DNA of 64,000 nucleotides. Origin: Micromussa lordhowensis. Taxonomy: Eukaryota; Cnidaria; Anthozoa; Scleractinia; Lobophylliidae. The translations under genes and the position numbers were made by a program. Positions 1 through 11,839 of this stretch are shown here, in pieces (the stretch's first letter is position 1; every line of letters starts with the position of its first letter). The DNA lies in NCBI GenBank assembly GCA_964020085.1, contig OZ026605.1, positions 3,968,901-4,032,900 on the forward strand, in the 5' to 3' direction. Below the pieces are notes generated by a model. That model was given only the letters and a program-made list of their open reading frames with translations, did no database searches and was not told the origin of the DNA.

Positions 1-470
1 TACCTTTGGGCATATTCTGCCCTCAAGGGCACAGAACAGATTAATGCGACAGAAAACTAACTGTACCTTTGGGTATATTATACCCACAAGGGCACAGTGC
101 AGATGAATGCTTCACAACATGAACTGTACCTTTGGGTATATTCTACTCAAAAGGTTACAGAGTAGATTAATGCTGCACGAAATTAACTGTACCATTGGGT
201 ATATTCTACCCTCAAGGGCACAGAACAGATTAATGCGACAGAAAACTAACTGTACCTTTGGGTATATTATACCCACAAGGGCACAGAACAGATTAATGCT
301 CCTCGAAATTATAGTAGCTTTGGGTATATTCTACCTACGAGGAACAGAGCAGATTTTACATTTTGGTATATTCTACCTAAAAGGGCACAGAGCAGGTTGT
401 ACCTTTGAGTATACTCAAAGTGCCCATTCTACCCACAAGGGTAGAGAGCAGATTAATGCAGAACTATAAT
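1..470. repeat. Minisatellite, ~61-bp unit, about 7-8 degenerate copies
   Basis: Successive units carry the cores tacctttgggtatatt, caagggcacag and agattaatg in the same order at a spacing of about 60-62 bp. The array runs in from the left edge, so its true start is outside the window, and it decays near position 470. A 120-codon open frame across it (107-469) is a by-product of the repeat. Confidence 0.85.
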
Positions 471-1918
471 GTGGCAGAAAACAGGAATTGGCTACTATAA
501 ATTCTTGCAACAAAAATAATAAGCACCCTGGAGATTGAATAAATACTATGTTTCTTTTCCACATTTGTATTCCCATGTTATGTTATTTATGAAATTACTC
601 GAGTCTCACTACCTCCACCTGTTTGTAATTGTTTTGCAGGGCAGGAGGGACAAGGAGAGAAGTCTGTACTCTTTCCTGTACACTGTAGACTCATCACTGT
701 AAAAAAATGTGGCCGCAAGAGAACGAGAAGAGCAGCAGTATTTAGCGATTTTTAGTTTTAGACCTTTAGAGTTACTAAGCGATAGCGCAAACTGCCGTTT
801 GAAGACAGGCTTGCAGATAGAGGTTGCGCACAATACTTACATTTCGCTTGACACTTTCAATTTGGCCGCGTTAACAAGGGGACTATGGGTTACAAAGTTT
901 GTTGCATCAACAACTTCATTCTGGCTTATTGCTAGTCGAAAACATTGTAGATTGGAATTACTAATAGCTGTTCTTTTCTCTTAGGCGAGAATGCAACGAT
1001 GTAATAACTGCCATTCCATACGATGATAGCATTACAGACTTGGGTAGCAGTGAAGGAAGACGAACTTGATATGATTCTTCTCGATTATATGTTTCTAAGC
1101 GCGCACAACGAAAAGGCAATTCCGAGAAATCAAGCCTTGAAGGACTTAGCGCATTCCACTGTGAGGTGTTTAGATAAGAAAAATATCAACCTTACGAATA
1201 CTGTTTATTTGTACACCAGGTTTCAGAAACGGAGACAAATACCAGCTCCTAAAGGTCCTAAAGGCTCCAGACATCTATATCCCTAGCTTAGTTTTGGATA
1301 CATGCCACATGTGCCACTCCTGAACAATGCTACCGGATTTTTGATGGTACACATGTACTCCAAGGCCAATTGCGCCAACCAAAACTCTACGCAACGGTTT
1401 AGTTCGCATAATCCAGGTACGGCTCTATTATATGGTTTCTTGGTTGTTAACCTTTTTGTGACCAAATTCTCAGGTAAACGACTGTTTAATGGATTTATTA
1501 TGGAATTAAGAAGTTGTGATATACCATGGAATATCCCGCTAATCACGTATTCTCACGGTATTCACACAAGCGTTTTTTTTATACCATGCCGTAACACTGG
1601 CCAACACTCAAAGATGGAATGATTGTTTCCAAGTTAACAACTATTTTACTTTATTTTCAGTCCGTTCAAGATCCCAATGGCCTTATTGTTCACGTGTTTT
1701 GGGTCCATCGATGGTAGAAGGCATGTTTCATTCATTGAAGACTGACCACGACAAAATAGAGAGCGTTATGGTCTCACCCGCATTAAACTGGCTACTTTAT
1801 TTCCATGGAGCTCGTTTTACTGACAATGAACAGTAGTGTATCAGTAGAATGAGTAAGGATAGAAATGCTTCGAATGGGGATCTGCAAAGATAGCTCAAAA
1901 CTACAGGCACTCCTCTCT
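471..1918. other. Non-repeat stretch with no recognised gene; possible gene remnant near 985-1300
   Basis: I do not recognise a gene here. A good acceptor-like site (ttttctcttag) ends at about 984 and is followed on the plus strand by a frame that begins RECNDVITAIPYDD and meets a stop after about 27 codons, then continues open in the same frame for about 40 more. A second acceptor-like tract (ttattttcag) ends near 1660. This could be an unfamiliar exon or a decayed gene copy. Other open frames are short and look random. Confidence 0.3.
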
Positions 1919-2180
1919 TGACGAAACACCTTAGACGGACACCTCTATCAGACGGACACCTCTATCAGACGGACACCTGTAATAACGGCCATGTCATACG
2001 ACTGATCCCTCTATAAGACAGGCACCTCTATAAGACTGACCCCTCTATAAAACAGACACCTCTATTAGACGGACACCTCTATAAGACTGGCCCCTCTATA
2101 AGACAGACACCTCTATTAGATGGACGCCTCTATAAGATGGACACCTCTATAAGTCGGACAGCTCTGTTAGACGGACATCT
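1919..2180. repeat. 17-bp tandem satellite (ggacacctctataagac-like)
   Basis: At least a dozen imperfect 17-bp units of the form ggacacctctataagac or ggacacctctattagac lie head to tail. Variants include gacccctctataagaca and gatggacgcctctataa. Simple arrays like this can grow from the subterminal repeats of pogo/Tigger-type elements, and the window holds another element with ctattacggac repeats at 29870-30633. That origin is inference. Confidence 0.85.
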
Positions 2181-3792
2181 GAGAAATTCGTATTGCATGT
2201 ACATTACAAAATACTCGACTCTCATTTTAAAGACGTTTATTTAACAAACGTTTATTTGACAGACTTGTATTCATTTTATATGGCTTCAGTTCTATTATCT
2301 GAGGATTGCTCGTGTCTTGTTACGGTTGGCGCCACTCTCGACGGTTCCCTCATAGAGAGAATTGCATCTTACATGGGTTACAGCATTTTTTTCAACCATC
2401 AAATAAAAACATTATAATTACTGAACACGTCATGGACATTTTCGTGACCCAACAAGTCACCTTAGCGACAGCATTTCACTCAAATACGAGTCCGGCACGA
2501 GACCGCATTTTGTATTAATTATCAATACTTAAAATCTTTTATCATGTTTTTACAAAGTGACATACTTATAACATCAGCTACCAAAGGTCTCACTGCACGT
2601 GACCAATATCATGTGTCTCTTTAGCGTTTACAGGTCCCACGAACACTTGAACAAATCAGAAAAAGAAAACAAAACATGTCGACATACCCTCTAATTACTA
2701 CCAAGACGACATGAAAGGACCTGAGGTCATTAGGCCTCGTCGTAATTAATTTCAAACAGTTGCGGCTAGTTGACCACTTGACTATTGTTTAAGAATCGTG
2801 AGAAAGTATCTTTCACTATTTCTCGAGACTTAATTATTTCGCTGTACAGTACACTATAAATATCTTGTCAATCAGTCAACTGGTAGGAGTCTACAAAAAC
2901 TGTCAATTGCGTATTTGAACGATTATTAAAGATTGAAATCAAATTTACTGCGGAAAAGTCAAAGCTGTTTTTCTTTTTACTTAAATAAAGCCGGCCGGAT
3001 GAGGTAGCTTTATTGAACGAGTGAGCTCCTTTACTTCAAGTAATTCATTTTCATTTTTTTCCCTTGCATGGTACTTGTTAGAGACGTTTGACCGGCAAAA
3101 AGGTGAATACTATGATCTGTAATGCCAATATGTGCCTTCTACAATGTTTAGATACGTGATGAAAAACAATTTAAATTTGTGAAATTGACAGTGATGCCTA
3201 GGATTTGGAATAATTTTTCCCTATTCCGTTTTCTTGGGACCAATTTCTTTGCCCCCCTCTAAGCTTTACGCAAAACTTTGAGAACCAGGACATCCATCCC
3301 CCTCCGAAAAATACACCGCGGTCAGAGACGCAGCGCTAAATATTGAAATACTTTCCTTAGATCTAATCACATTGATTCCGTGCATAATGAGAATTTGCAC
3401 TTAACGTTGGTTCTTATTCATGAAGTTATCGCCATGGAGTGTTTAAAGAAACGTGTATCAATATTGAAATAGTGAAACTTTCGTTCTCTTGCGAAATCAC
3501 TTTGACGATACGTGAGGCTTTTACTGCGGGTAGAGCAGACTAACACAAAAAAGATATTTCAAGAATTGACGATTAAAAAGTGCTGTCAATCAAGATAAGT
3601 ACACAAATAAAGTCCCTTGACGTTTTTCGCTGCATAATTTAAATATTCTGGGCACTGAATCTACATAATAATTCGTTGAGCACATATTCAATCGTTCTGC
3701 GTCAGAATTCAGGGAGGAATCGGTCTAACAAACGTCTTTCAAGGGTCAGTTTTCTTCCCTCGGGCAAGGAAAACGCGCAGCTCTGCGGCAAA
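2181..3792. other. Intergenic, nothing recognised
   Basis: Both strands hold only short frames without recognisable domains. I see no array, SINE or foldback here. Confidence 0.5.
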
Positions 3793-3868
3793 ATGAGGAC
3801 AGAGGGGGCAAATGCAAACTGCATTTACTGTGTGCAAGCTATCTGGGTTATCCTTGCATTTCTTGGAG
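3793..3868 (+). CDS. Candidate first coding exon with signal peptide (phase-1 donor)
   Basis: An ATG at 3793 starts a 25-codon run with a hydrophobic core (AIWVILAFLG) and ends at a strong donor, GGAG|GTAAGT, in phase 1. The next coding exon must supply two bases. The mucin exon at 13142 begins in exactly that phase, so this could be an alternative first exon of that gene. It could equally be the first exon of another gene whose later exons I could not find. The frame is open upstream to 3676, so the true start is not certain. No RNA evidence is available. Confidence 0.35.
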
Positions 3869-5209
3869 GTAAGTCAGATACGATAACTCTACGAGGAAAC
3901 TGGGCCAGTGATTTAGACAACACTGAGTTCACCTGAAACTTCATTTCGCCATGACTTTGAAATCGGCCTGAAAACGCATCTTAGGAGCATTTCATGACTT
4001 ATATCTTACGATATGTTGTAAAACAGCTATCATAATCGGCTAAAAGATAGTATTGAAAATCGCATACTGCAGAAAGCTGTTAGTTATAAAAAGAGCTAAT
4101 CAGTGAATGAGTATCGCAATAGACTGCAAGAAGTATAAGAACGTTTTTTTCGTCTTTCAACTGGCTTTTATTTGCTTGAACGATCAGTTTTGTTTCTCCC
4201 TCCCGTCCAGTAATTTACAGCTTTGTAAAGTGCCATGCAAACCGCGCCTTTTTTAAGTCAATATTTGTCCGGAAAACTTCCCAGGCCTGTGTTTTGATTC
4301 GACTCAGCAGTTGGCGTTTCAAAACAGAAAGACCATTCTCGATTGCATCACAGTAAAATTCTTAAGTTCCTCACTCTGATCAAAGGTGGAAAACTGTCGC
4401 CTTACTAACGCCAGTTCTATTATTTCCGGGTGTCATCTTTAAATTTTAAATTAAAAAAAAAATTGGAACATGCGTTGATAAGGTGTCTGTGTTGACTGGT
4501 TACGATACAACTGTCTGTAGCAACAAACAAATACCACGAGCACTAATCTACACCGCGCTTTATGTTTATCTTTTACAGCATAACATGTTGCAATTTTTCC
4601 AGAAATGACATTACACATCGTATCATACGCAAAATGAATTGGCCTTTCGTTCGGATAATCCATCATCTTCTATATATGATGGCTAACTAACCATCATAAT
4701 CCTATTGAATATCTCTCCGCGATATATAACTTTAATGTAGCATTATTTATAAAACCACAAGTCCCGCCTGCTTTTGTTGTCGGTATAAACAACATGTTTC
4801 TATATCGACAGATATCTCAATTTTTCTTTTCCGAAAATATTTAGTTTTTATTGTTTTTTAATAGGTTTTTCTTCTATTTAGGATTCGACAGTTTATTTTA
4901 TTACCATTTAGGGCTACTTTTTTCTCAAATGAAGCTAGACAAATTGATTTTTTTTAGTCTGCGTGTATAAAATAGTTAACATTTTCATTCTTGTTTATCA
5001 GTGTTATTTTAATTTTGGCTATTATGTTAGAAGTCTGGTGGCATGTTTGGAATGTGAAAATGGGCTCAAGTCTAACCTGTGAAGGAAAGCAAACATAAAT
5101 ATTGTTCTCTTAATAAGTGCATATCCATTGCTCCGAATTTGAAGACACATACAAATTTACAACATATAAAAACAACGCTTTTAGTTCGAATTGGAGACTT
5201 AAAATGATC
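3869..5209. other. Intergenic or intronic, nothing recognised
   Basis: AT-rich sequence with only short open frames on either strand. No coding or repeat signal I can name. Confidence 0.5.
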
Positions 5210-5378
5210 TTTAACAAGTGGTAAACGCCATAGCGTACACTGTCGAGTTTTGGATTCACGCGGGAGGTTGTCAGGTACGAAAGAAGCGTAAGCCGCCTCT
5301 AGCTTCATGAGTGCTCAGCATACCTCCCAAGTGCATCCATAGCTCAACAGTGCACAGCTATGGCGTTTACCATTTGTT
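5210..5378. repeat. Short foldback element
   Basis: The arm caagtggtaaacgccatagc near 5215 recurs inverted as gctatggcgtttaccatttg near 5353. The loop holds unrelated sequence. This is typical of a small non-autonomous DNA element. Confidence 0.6.
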
Positions 5379-5923
5379 TTATAACTTAACATTCACCCAT
5401 TGCAGCAAAGGAAGTCCTTTTATTGAGCTACATTGCATCAGCACACACGTCAGCCGCGTGCATCCATGGGCAAATAGTAGACGATGAATTAACCAATCAG
5501 AGCGCGCGCTTTGCTATAGTTGTGTCATAATGATAATTTTTGGGAGACTTGAAGTAGCTTTACAATTATTTGAAGGTAGCTTCATCTCAAAGTATGATAG
5601 GAATTCTCTTAAACAAACAGCCAAACACAATTGTCGTTTTCTCGATTCTCAATAGACCAGCCAAAATGACTTAAGAGCGAATGTTCTAAAACTATTTATA
5701 AAAAAAACCCGGAGCTCGTCCAAAGCTGACATTCCAGCAGTAAATTATCAACATCTTAATATCCTTTGCCATGCCAATAGTAAAGAGATAATGGCAAAAG
5801 AAAATTGTCGACTTGAGAAAACTGTGTTGATATATACTTACCATCCAAATGATAAGTTCAAAAGAAATGTTTTTTAGGCTGATGCGGATTAAATAAATAC
5901 TTTTGATAATCTCCCGGCGTTTA

Positions 5924-6325
5924 GAAGAATGGTGAAAATGAAGATTGAATGAAGAAAATCAGAATTTTCTGGATACTGCTTTGATATGCCACCAATTTCT
6001 CACAGTTATAATAGAAAAACAAGAAAATTTCATCTGTGATCGAGTTCAGTGCCTCGAGAAGGCTGTAGTTCATTTATTCTTAGTAGCATTGAGTGTTCTG
6101 TTATGGATTTCACTCTCCGTCTAAAAAAGAATGGTGAAAATCAGAATTGAATAAAAAAGCAAACTTTTGGATACTGCCATGATATGCCACCAATTTTTCA
6201 CAGTTGTTACAGAAAAAAAACGTGTACGGTATTCAGTCAGGGGAACTTCGTCTGTGATCGAGTTCAATACTCCATAAAGACAAGGTCATTTATTTTTAGC
6301 CGCAGTATTGAGTGTTTGTTATGGA
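5924..6325. repeat. Imperfect ~200-bp tandem duplication
   Basis: Two consecutive blocks share agaatggtgaaaat, ggatactgc, gatatgccaccaattt, ctgtgatcgagttca and gttatggatt in the same order. The copies have drifted by substitutions and small indels. The sequence is non-coding. Confidence 0.7.
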
Positions 6326-7755
6326 TTCTATTACTTTTCAGACTATTACAAGAACTATAAAATTGTCCTACCCTAGCGGGTTATTCCCTATTCTCCCCTC
6401 CCCCCCCCCCCAACTTCCCCAATCCGCAACTGGGAATAATTGTTTACAGGCTGCTACAAAACAAGGGGACAAAACCAAATAAAAAACATACCGACAGCCT
6501 ATTTCCGTGATAATGATACGTATGTTCAAATTGAGCCACTTCAGCAATGCTTCCCACGACATCTCTTTCGATTTATTCTTCGAGCTACACACTCGCTCGT
6601 GTCCTATTTCGTTATCAAGAGAAATTGAGACTAGGTCGAAGACGGCTCGTACTTTGATAAAATTAAAGCCATTCTCACATATAGCTTCACAAGGTTTAAG
6701 TGCTCTCGCATGGTTTAAGCGAAACGAGTATTCGCGTCATATCTAAAATAAACATTGGTACGCCCTCCTGTGAATAGTCAACTAATCAGCTTGATAGCAA
6801 ATCCTGAGCGACACACACAAAATTAAGATCAGTTCCTTCAGTGTCAAGGTCATGCTGCGGCCGGCTACCAGCTGATTTAACTGACATTTTTAAGCCGACA
6901 GACTCTTCGGGCTTAGCGTAGGCAGCTGATATCAGCACAAACTGAAGTGTTTTAATTGTAGCTTGGGACCATAGCCCCTTGTAAACCTAACAGTAGTTTT
7001 CCTACCCAAGTTCAGGTCAGCACGGAACGGAGAAGAAATTCATTATTTAGGCGACGGCAGAATCATCTGAAAGTGCTCTTTCCCCATGCGGTGCATGAGG
7101 CCATTAGCATTCTCATCGGAAAAAAAGGAACAGCCCAATTTTGAAGAGCCTGACCTTTAGATCTTACTAAAACACGTTTTCGAACTCTTGCTCAAAATAA
7201 CAATGTACTTTTACCTTTAAACAAATAGAGGAAATTACTTTGCAAAACAATAAAAGCATAACGAGAAACAGCTAACCAGCATGCACTCATCGCCAGCGGA
7301 GATCTCGCGAGACACCCACGAGCACCACGTGGCTACAGGACAACGGGTTCGTGTTTCCAGTACAATTCTTGGAAACAAGTAATTATACAAACAACGCGCA
7401 TATTTTCATAATAAAACCGAATAACAGTTTCCGCTCGGTTGAACAGTCCGGTAAGCAGCATCACTGAATAGCAACTACAGGAGGTGCGAGGGGTTTCTGT
7501 GGAGTTCCTTTGCTGGTTTCTCGCGGAGATCATTTTGGACTAGGACGGAAAAGGATTTATCAGCTTTGCAAGAACCGCGAGAACTTCACGTGCTGCGCGG
7601 GAGGTTGACGTCTGTTGCTGACAGCAAGAGTCTGTAATCCTGCGTCTGTGGTCGCAAGCGAATTCTTTTAAAAGGCTATCTCTGTGCTTTACGCTGAGAA
7701 AAAGCATTTTGTAGCCGGTTAGAGAGGGCACATCAGCGGCAAATTCGCAGCAGAG
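6326..7755. other. Non-coding; likely 5' flank of the exon at 7756
   Basis: I see no gene. A C-homopolymer tract sits near 6400. The stretch just before 7756 has no in-frame extension and probably contains the promoter and 5' UTR of the signal-peptide exon; no clear TATA box stands out. Confidence 0.4.
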
Positions 7756-7819
7756 ATGGATTCAGCGAGCGCTTTTTTTCTGCTCTCCCTTGTCCATTCT
7801 GTTCTTATTGTGAGTGAAG
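7756..7819 (+). CDS. Signal-peptide exon, probable first coding exon of the mucin-like gene
   Basis: ATG at 7756 opens 21 codons with a classic signal-peptide core (AFFLLSLVHSVLIVS) and ends at donor GAAG|GTAAGA in phase 1. The giant mucin exon has its acceptor at 13140-13141 (ttatag) and starts with two bases that complete the split codon. The junction then reads ...VSEG-QVTSSS..., a natural secreted N-terminus leading into the Ser/Thr repeats. The intervening intron of about 5.3 kb holds foldbacks and a retroelement remnant. The join is inferred from splice phase and protein logic. Confidence 0.65.
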
Positions 7820-8743
7820 GTAAGAAAGCAATTGTTTTTCATTGCGTGCAGACAAAATAGTTATTATTTTTCCTTGTTACCAATATATTTGCCAGCATTT
7901 TTGATTGATACACTGACTTAAAAGGATTTTCGAGAATTTGAAGGATGACCATAAGCTCCAGAAATATGCCTTTCACGTGTTTGTGATAAAAACAGAACTT
8001 AGACTTTGATCAGGTCGCTCATAACTACAGGGTTTTTCATTTGTTTATTGGATTTTACCGTTCATATTTTGTTTCCAAAGTCAGACAGGAAAAATTCCTA
8101 AATAGCAAATCGGGATAACAGGCGGTGTCTGTCAACTAGTTGAAAAAAACATCGTTTTTATCCGATTTTCGTAGCCCGCTTAAATCGAACCCGGTCGAAT
8201 CGAAAGATCGAGTCGACTGGTCATCGATGTGTATTGTCTTACAAACAAAGTTAGTAAGTTAATTTTAAAGATCCGAGACAGTTTTATAACTTCTGATCTT
8301 ACCATTAATTAAAATACGTCTGAGTCTAGGTTTGAATAATGGCAATTTTTCTTTGGTTATTTTCGCATTCATCGCCGCATAAGAGAAGAGAGCCGACTAA
8401 AAAAAGCGATCCACTACAGCTGATGTCGATTCTATCACTAATCAATATTGCTTCACGTACGTGATTGAACAAAAACTCAATCTCAACTGTACAATGAAAA
8501 CTTTATTTTATGATTAAAAATATGCCAGTAATGTCGGATATCATTGCAATACACTTCCGACCCCCCTGAGTAGAAAATGATCGGCGCGACAGAATTCCAG
8601 TAATTCTGTTCCCATAGCTTTTAATTATAATTGTTATATAAACGATGTTTTAGGACAACCGCTTTCTCCAAACACAACAAAGGCACTTGAAATCCGCTTG
8701 AATCCCCTATAAAGACCGAGGGAGTTCGCCGGTTTATTTAGTT

Positions 8744-8855
8744 AACAACTATTATTCACCGAAGTGGAGGTGGCTAGCGGTGGATATTTACCGAGCCGCG
8801 AAGCTGCGAGGTAAATATCCACCGCTAGCCACCGACACTGAGGTGAATAGTTGTT
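8744..8855. repeat. Foldback (hairpin) element, near-perfect arms
   Basis: The left arm with ggtggctagcggtggatat and the right arm with atatccaccgctagccacc are inverted around a short GC-rich loop. The outer ends aacaactatt and aatagttgtt also pair. A related motif, gttttagtatatact, occurs at about 8854, near 9040 and again near 24430, suggesting a family ending. Confidence 0.85.
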
Positions 8856-10000
8856 TTAGTATATACTAAAACAGTGAGATAATAAACACCAAAAACAACT
8901 TAATTTGGATGATTTCTTCACTTTTCACGGATGCAAACCGGACGCCATTTTCTCTCGAGTTGCTCGGAGGTAAATAGCACAGGATATCCGGAGTTTTACG
9001 AGCCAATCAGCACGCGCCATCAACGCTATCAACTGTTTTAGTATATACTTATTAAGTTTAATTACTGGCCCGCAAAGGAAATAATTCCTTTGCCCCTGTT
9101 GGCAGAGTAATAAGTATTCCGACGTACTGCTCGTTTCGATAACCATTTGTAGATTTTTTGTCCATATTTAATGGCTTTGCGTGGTCGACAATTATTGCGT
9201 TAAGCTTGTTTGTTAAATATTACACTGTAAAACGGTTTGCACAGCGCGGACCGAAGGGGATTTGTGATCATAGTTTCTATCAGAAACGTGGCCTCAAATA
9301 TTGCACGTGAAATGCGCCCCAAAATTTAAATATTTTTTCCGAGAAACTCGGTGTTTACAAACTATCGATTCTAAGAAAGACTGATGGCGGAACGTCATTG
9401 TCCTTTTATGGTATTATGACGCACGTTTCGTTCAGTCACATGGTTGTTTTGGCCTTGTCAAAATGATTAATTAGAGACACCCCCTCGCGTTACATTGTCC
9501 TTGCGCTAGCATCAAGTTTCTTCTTGATCATATCAAGTTCAGCGTCATCTCAAAGGTCATTCGCGGTCTCTCCTCGCTAGTTTTACCCTCCCTACCCTCC
9601 CGGGGTTTCATTTTATCGCTTGTGCTTTCAATAAACTGATTTTTTTGCCCCAAACGTGTGCGTTTCTTGGTGTTCACTAATTATTGGCGATGACTTACAG
9701 ATGTGTCTAAGGTCATCTGACAATGTCTCGGGTCAAGAGACAAACCATATTAAATACGATACACCATGTGCATCGCGTGGTTATTAATCACTGTAGCCCC
9801 GGGTTAGACGAAGATAAAGAATTGCACGAGCGATTTCTTTTAACGACCGAGTAAAGTCGATGATAATATTCGTTTCATGCAGAGCTTTCAAGTCTCACGA
9901 TGAAACTATTATTTCTCACGCATTTAAGGTTCCTTGCTGCTTTAGTCAAGTAGCTACGTAATTATCTACCTTTTTGGATGTAATGAACTCCTTGTTCGCT
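8856..10000. other. Intronic sequence without recognised gene
   Basis: It lies inside the inferred first intron of the mucin-like gene. The part up to about 9055 is flanked by inverted copies of gttttagtatatact and may be the rest of a composite element. Beyond that I see nothing assignable. Confidence 0.4.
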
Positions 10001-10009
10001 TTGTTGTAA

Positions 10010-10160
10010 ACGAAAAGCCGGCGTTTTCCAATTCCTCCGGTTTAAAGAGCGTTTTCGGAAAACTCCGTTTTCGTGACGGATGAGTGTGGACGGTAGGCCT
10101 AACGGTAGAAACAAAGCTGCGTTTTCAAATTTCTCCGGCGTAGTGTGGACGAGGATTAAG
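10010..10160. repeat. MITE-like repeat ending in gtgtggacgagg (copy 1)
   Basis: The segment contains aaagccggcgttttccaatt, aactccgttttcgtgacg, gtgtggacggtaggcctaac and ends ctccggcgtagtgtggacgagg. A second diverged copy lies at about 10745-10935 with the same blocks in the same order. Non-coding. Confidence 0.55.
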
Positions 10161-10221
10161 AAGAACAGCTTGAATTCCTCCGCAGCAGATCCTGACTGTT
10201 CAATGTAATTGCTGGATATTT

Positions 10222-10239
10222 AACAATTATTCCACGAGC

Positions 10240-10297
<58 letters not shown>

Positions 10298-10323
10298 AAT
10301 CATCTTATATCCAACAAGCGCGA

Positions 10324-10337
<14 letters not shown>
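10222..10337. repeat. Foldback element (aacaattattcca ends)
   Basis: The ends aacaattattccac and gtggaataattgtt are inverted, and inner arms ttggatatgagatgat and atcatcttatatccaa pair around a GC-rich centre (gaggcgcgtagcgcc). The same architecture and end sequence recur at 24440-24554 and 32342-32463, so this is a foldback family. Confidence 0.85.
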
Positions 10338-10356
<19 letters not shown>

Positions 10357-10524
10357 AATATAGAAAACTAGGCTACAATAAAAACAAAAAGGCCCAAAAA
10401 AATCACGCATACGCTCGCCAATTTTTGTAGATCATGGTATAATGGCTCATATACCATGATGGCTTAGCCAATGAAAACTCTCGAATTGTATTATCCAATG
10501 ATCCAGTTTTTAATAAATAATGTT

Positions 10525-10625
10525 ATCCATGGGATAAATCACTATCCAGCCGGGATAGCCTGGTTTGTTTTGCCATCACCGTAACTAATCCACTGATCCC
10601 ATAGATTATCCACCCTTTCAACAAG
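10525..10625. repeat. MITE fragment (gataaatcactatcca family)
   Basis: It contains gggataaatcactatccag, tggtttgttttgcc and attatccaccctttcaacaa. Matching blocks occur at 55055-55200 and 56448-56583, where both inverted ends are visible. This copy has a disrupted middle. Confidence 0.65.
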
Positions 10626-10744
10626 TATTACATCAGTTTTGATTTTATCCTTAAACTTAGAAAAGACGACTAGACAGTTTCTCAGATATTGCGTATTTAT
10701 AATAAGCCCGGCAAAAACACTCGAGTGCACCTTTGAGCAGTTAA

Positions 10745-10935
10745 GGTCACACGTCATCGTTCTCGAAAAGCTGCGGTTTTAAAGTGTTTTCCGTTCAAAT
10801 TTCTCCGGTTGACGTAATCGAAAAGCTTAGTTCTCGGTGGACAATTTGCCTGGCCATAGTGTGGATAGTAAGCCTAACAGGTAGAACTAAATGTGCATTT
10901 TCGAATTTCTCTGGCTTAGTGTGGACGAGGCCGCA
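10745..10935. repeat. MITE-like repeat ending in gtgtggacgagg (copy 2)
   Basis: Diverged copy of the block at 10010-10160, with tcaaatttctccggt, atagtgtggatagtaagcctaac and ctctggcttagtgtggacgagg. Confidence 0.5.
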
Positions 10936-11839
10936 GCTGCTCAACAAAAACACTTGTTAAAACTTTGAAAATGGTAATAGGACTACATGCTGTTCAATTC
11001 GGAGGTAATTGGATGAAAAAAAGTCCTAAAACTGCCAAGATTAGATGAGGCCCTGGGTAGTCAACAATTTGACAGTACAGAAAATTTCTCTTAAATTCAA
11101 TCATTTCAAGTTGAACTAGGATGTAGCTGAATTACCTATAATATATATCACGGAGGCATCTGTACTGTACTGCCGGTTTAATCCTATCCGAATTAATAAT
11201 TAAACGATTTGCCAAAACATCATGCGCGCACTTTTTATGGAATTTTTTGCTGATGATGTAATTATGAGTTAATAGAATAATTTTCAACAGCCTTCGTAGC
11301 AAGGTAAGTCCATAATCTAGGAGAAGTGACAGAGAAAGAATTGCCTCTAAGTGTGAGAACCATTATTCCCCTCGGTGATCAACAAAAAAAAACTACAACC
11401 ATTTTATCTAATAATGTATCCAGAGATGGAAACCATGGAAACCATGGAAACTATAAATTCGCTCATTTGAAAGTTAAAACTCAGCACGTGAAGCTCATGG
11501 TCTGTGGTTTTCATGCGAGTGTCACGAAACCAAAAACCAAAGAATTTACAATGGCCAATAACAACCAATGTAAACAGTGCTATAAACTAAAGATAACCCC
11601 GGGTAAGAACATGTAACTAACCACAAACGTGGAAAGACATGCGTGACCAAGTTGCAATTGCTTTTGGTTTTCGTCTGTCTGTGAATGGCTAACTACGAGG
11701 TGATGTGAAGTTTTTTCAACCATTGACAAAGGGTAGTAGCGCAAAACTAGGGAGATTACAAATTACGTTCGACACTCAATTAAAAACCGCTCAAGAATTA
11801 CTCGAACAGTAAATTAATTGCTCTCTCTTCACATTTATC
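10936..11839. other. Intronic stretch, no recognised gene
   Basis: It has a 96-codon plus-strand frame (11326-11616) with a low-complexity GNHGNHGN run and no domain I recognise. It may belong to the 5' part of the retroelement that follows, but I cannot show that. Confidence 0.3.

Noticed and set aside
107..469. 120-codon protein with CTFGYI repeats
   Set aside because: Direct product of a minisatellite with a unit that happens to lack stops; no signal of selection.
1..470. CRISPR-like array
   Set aside because: Units are imperfect throughout, with no unique spacers, and the genome is that of an animal.
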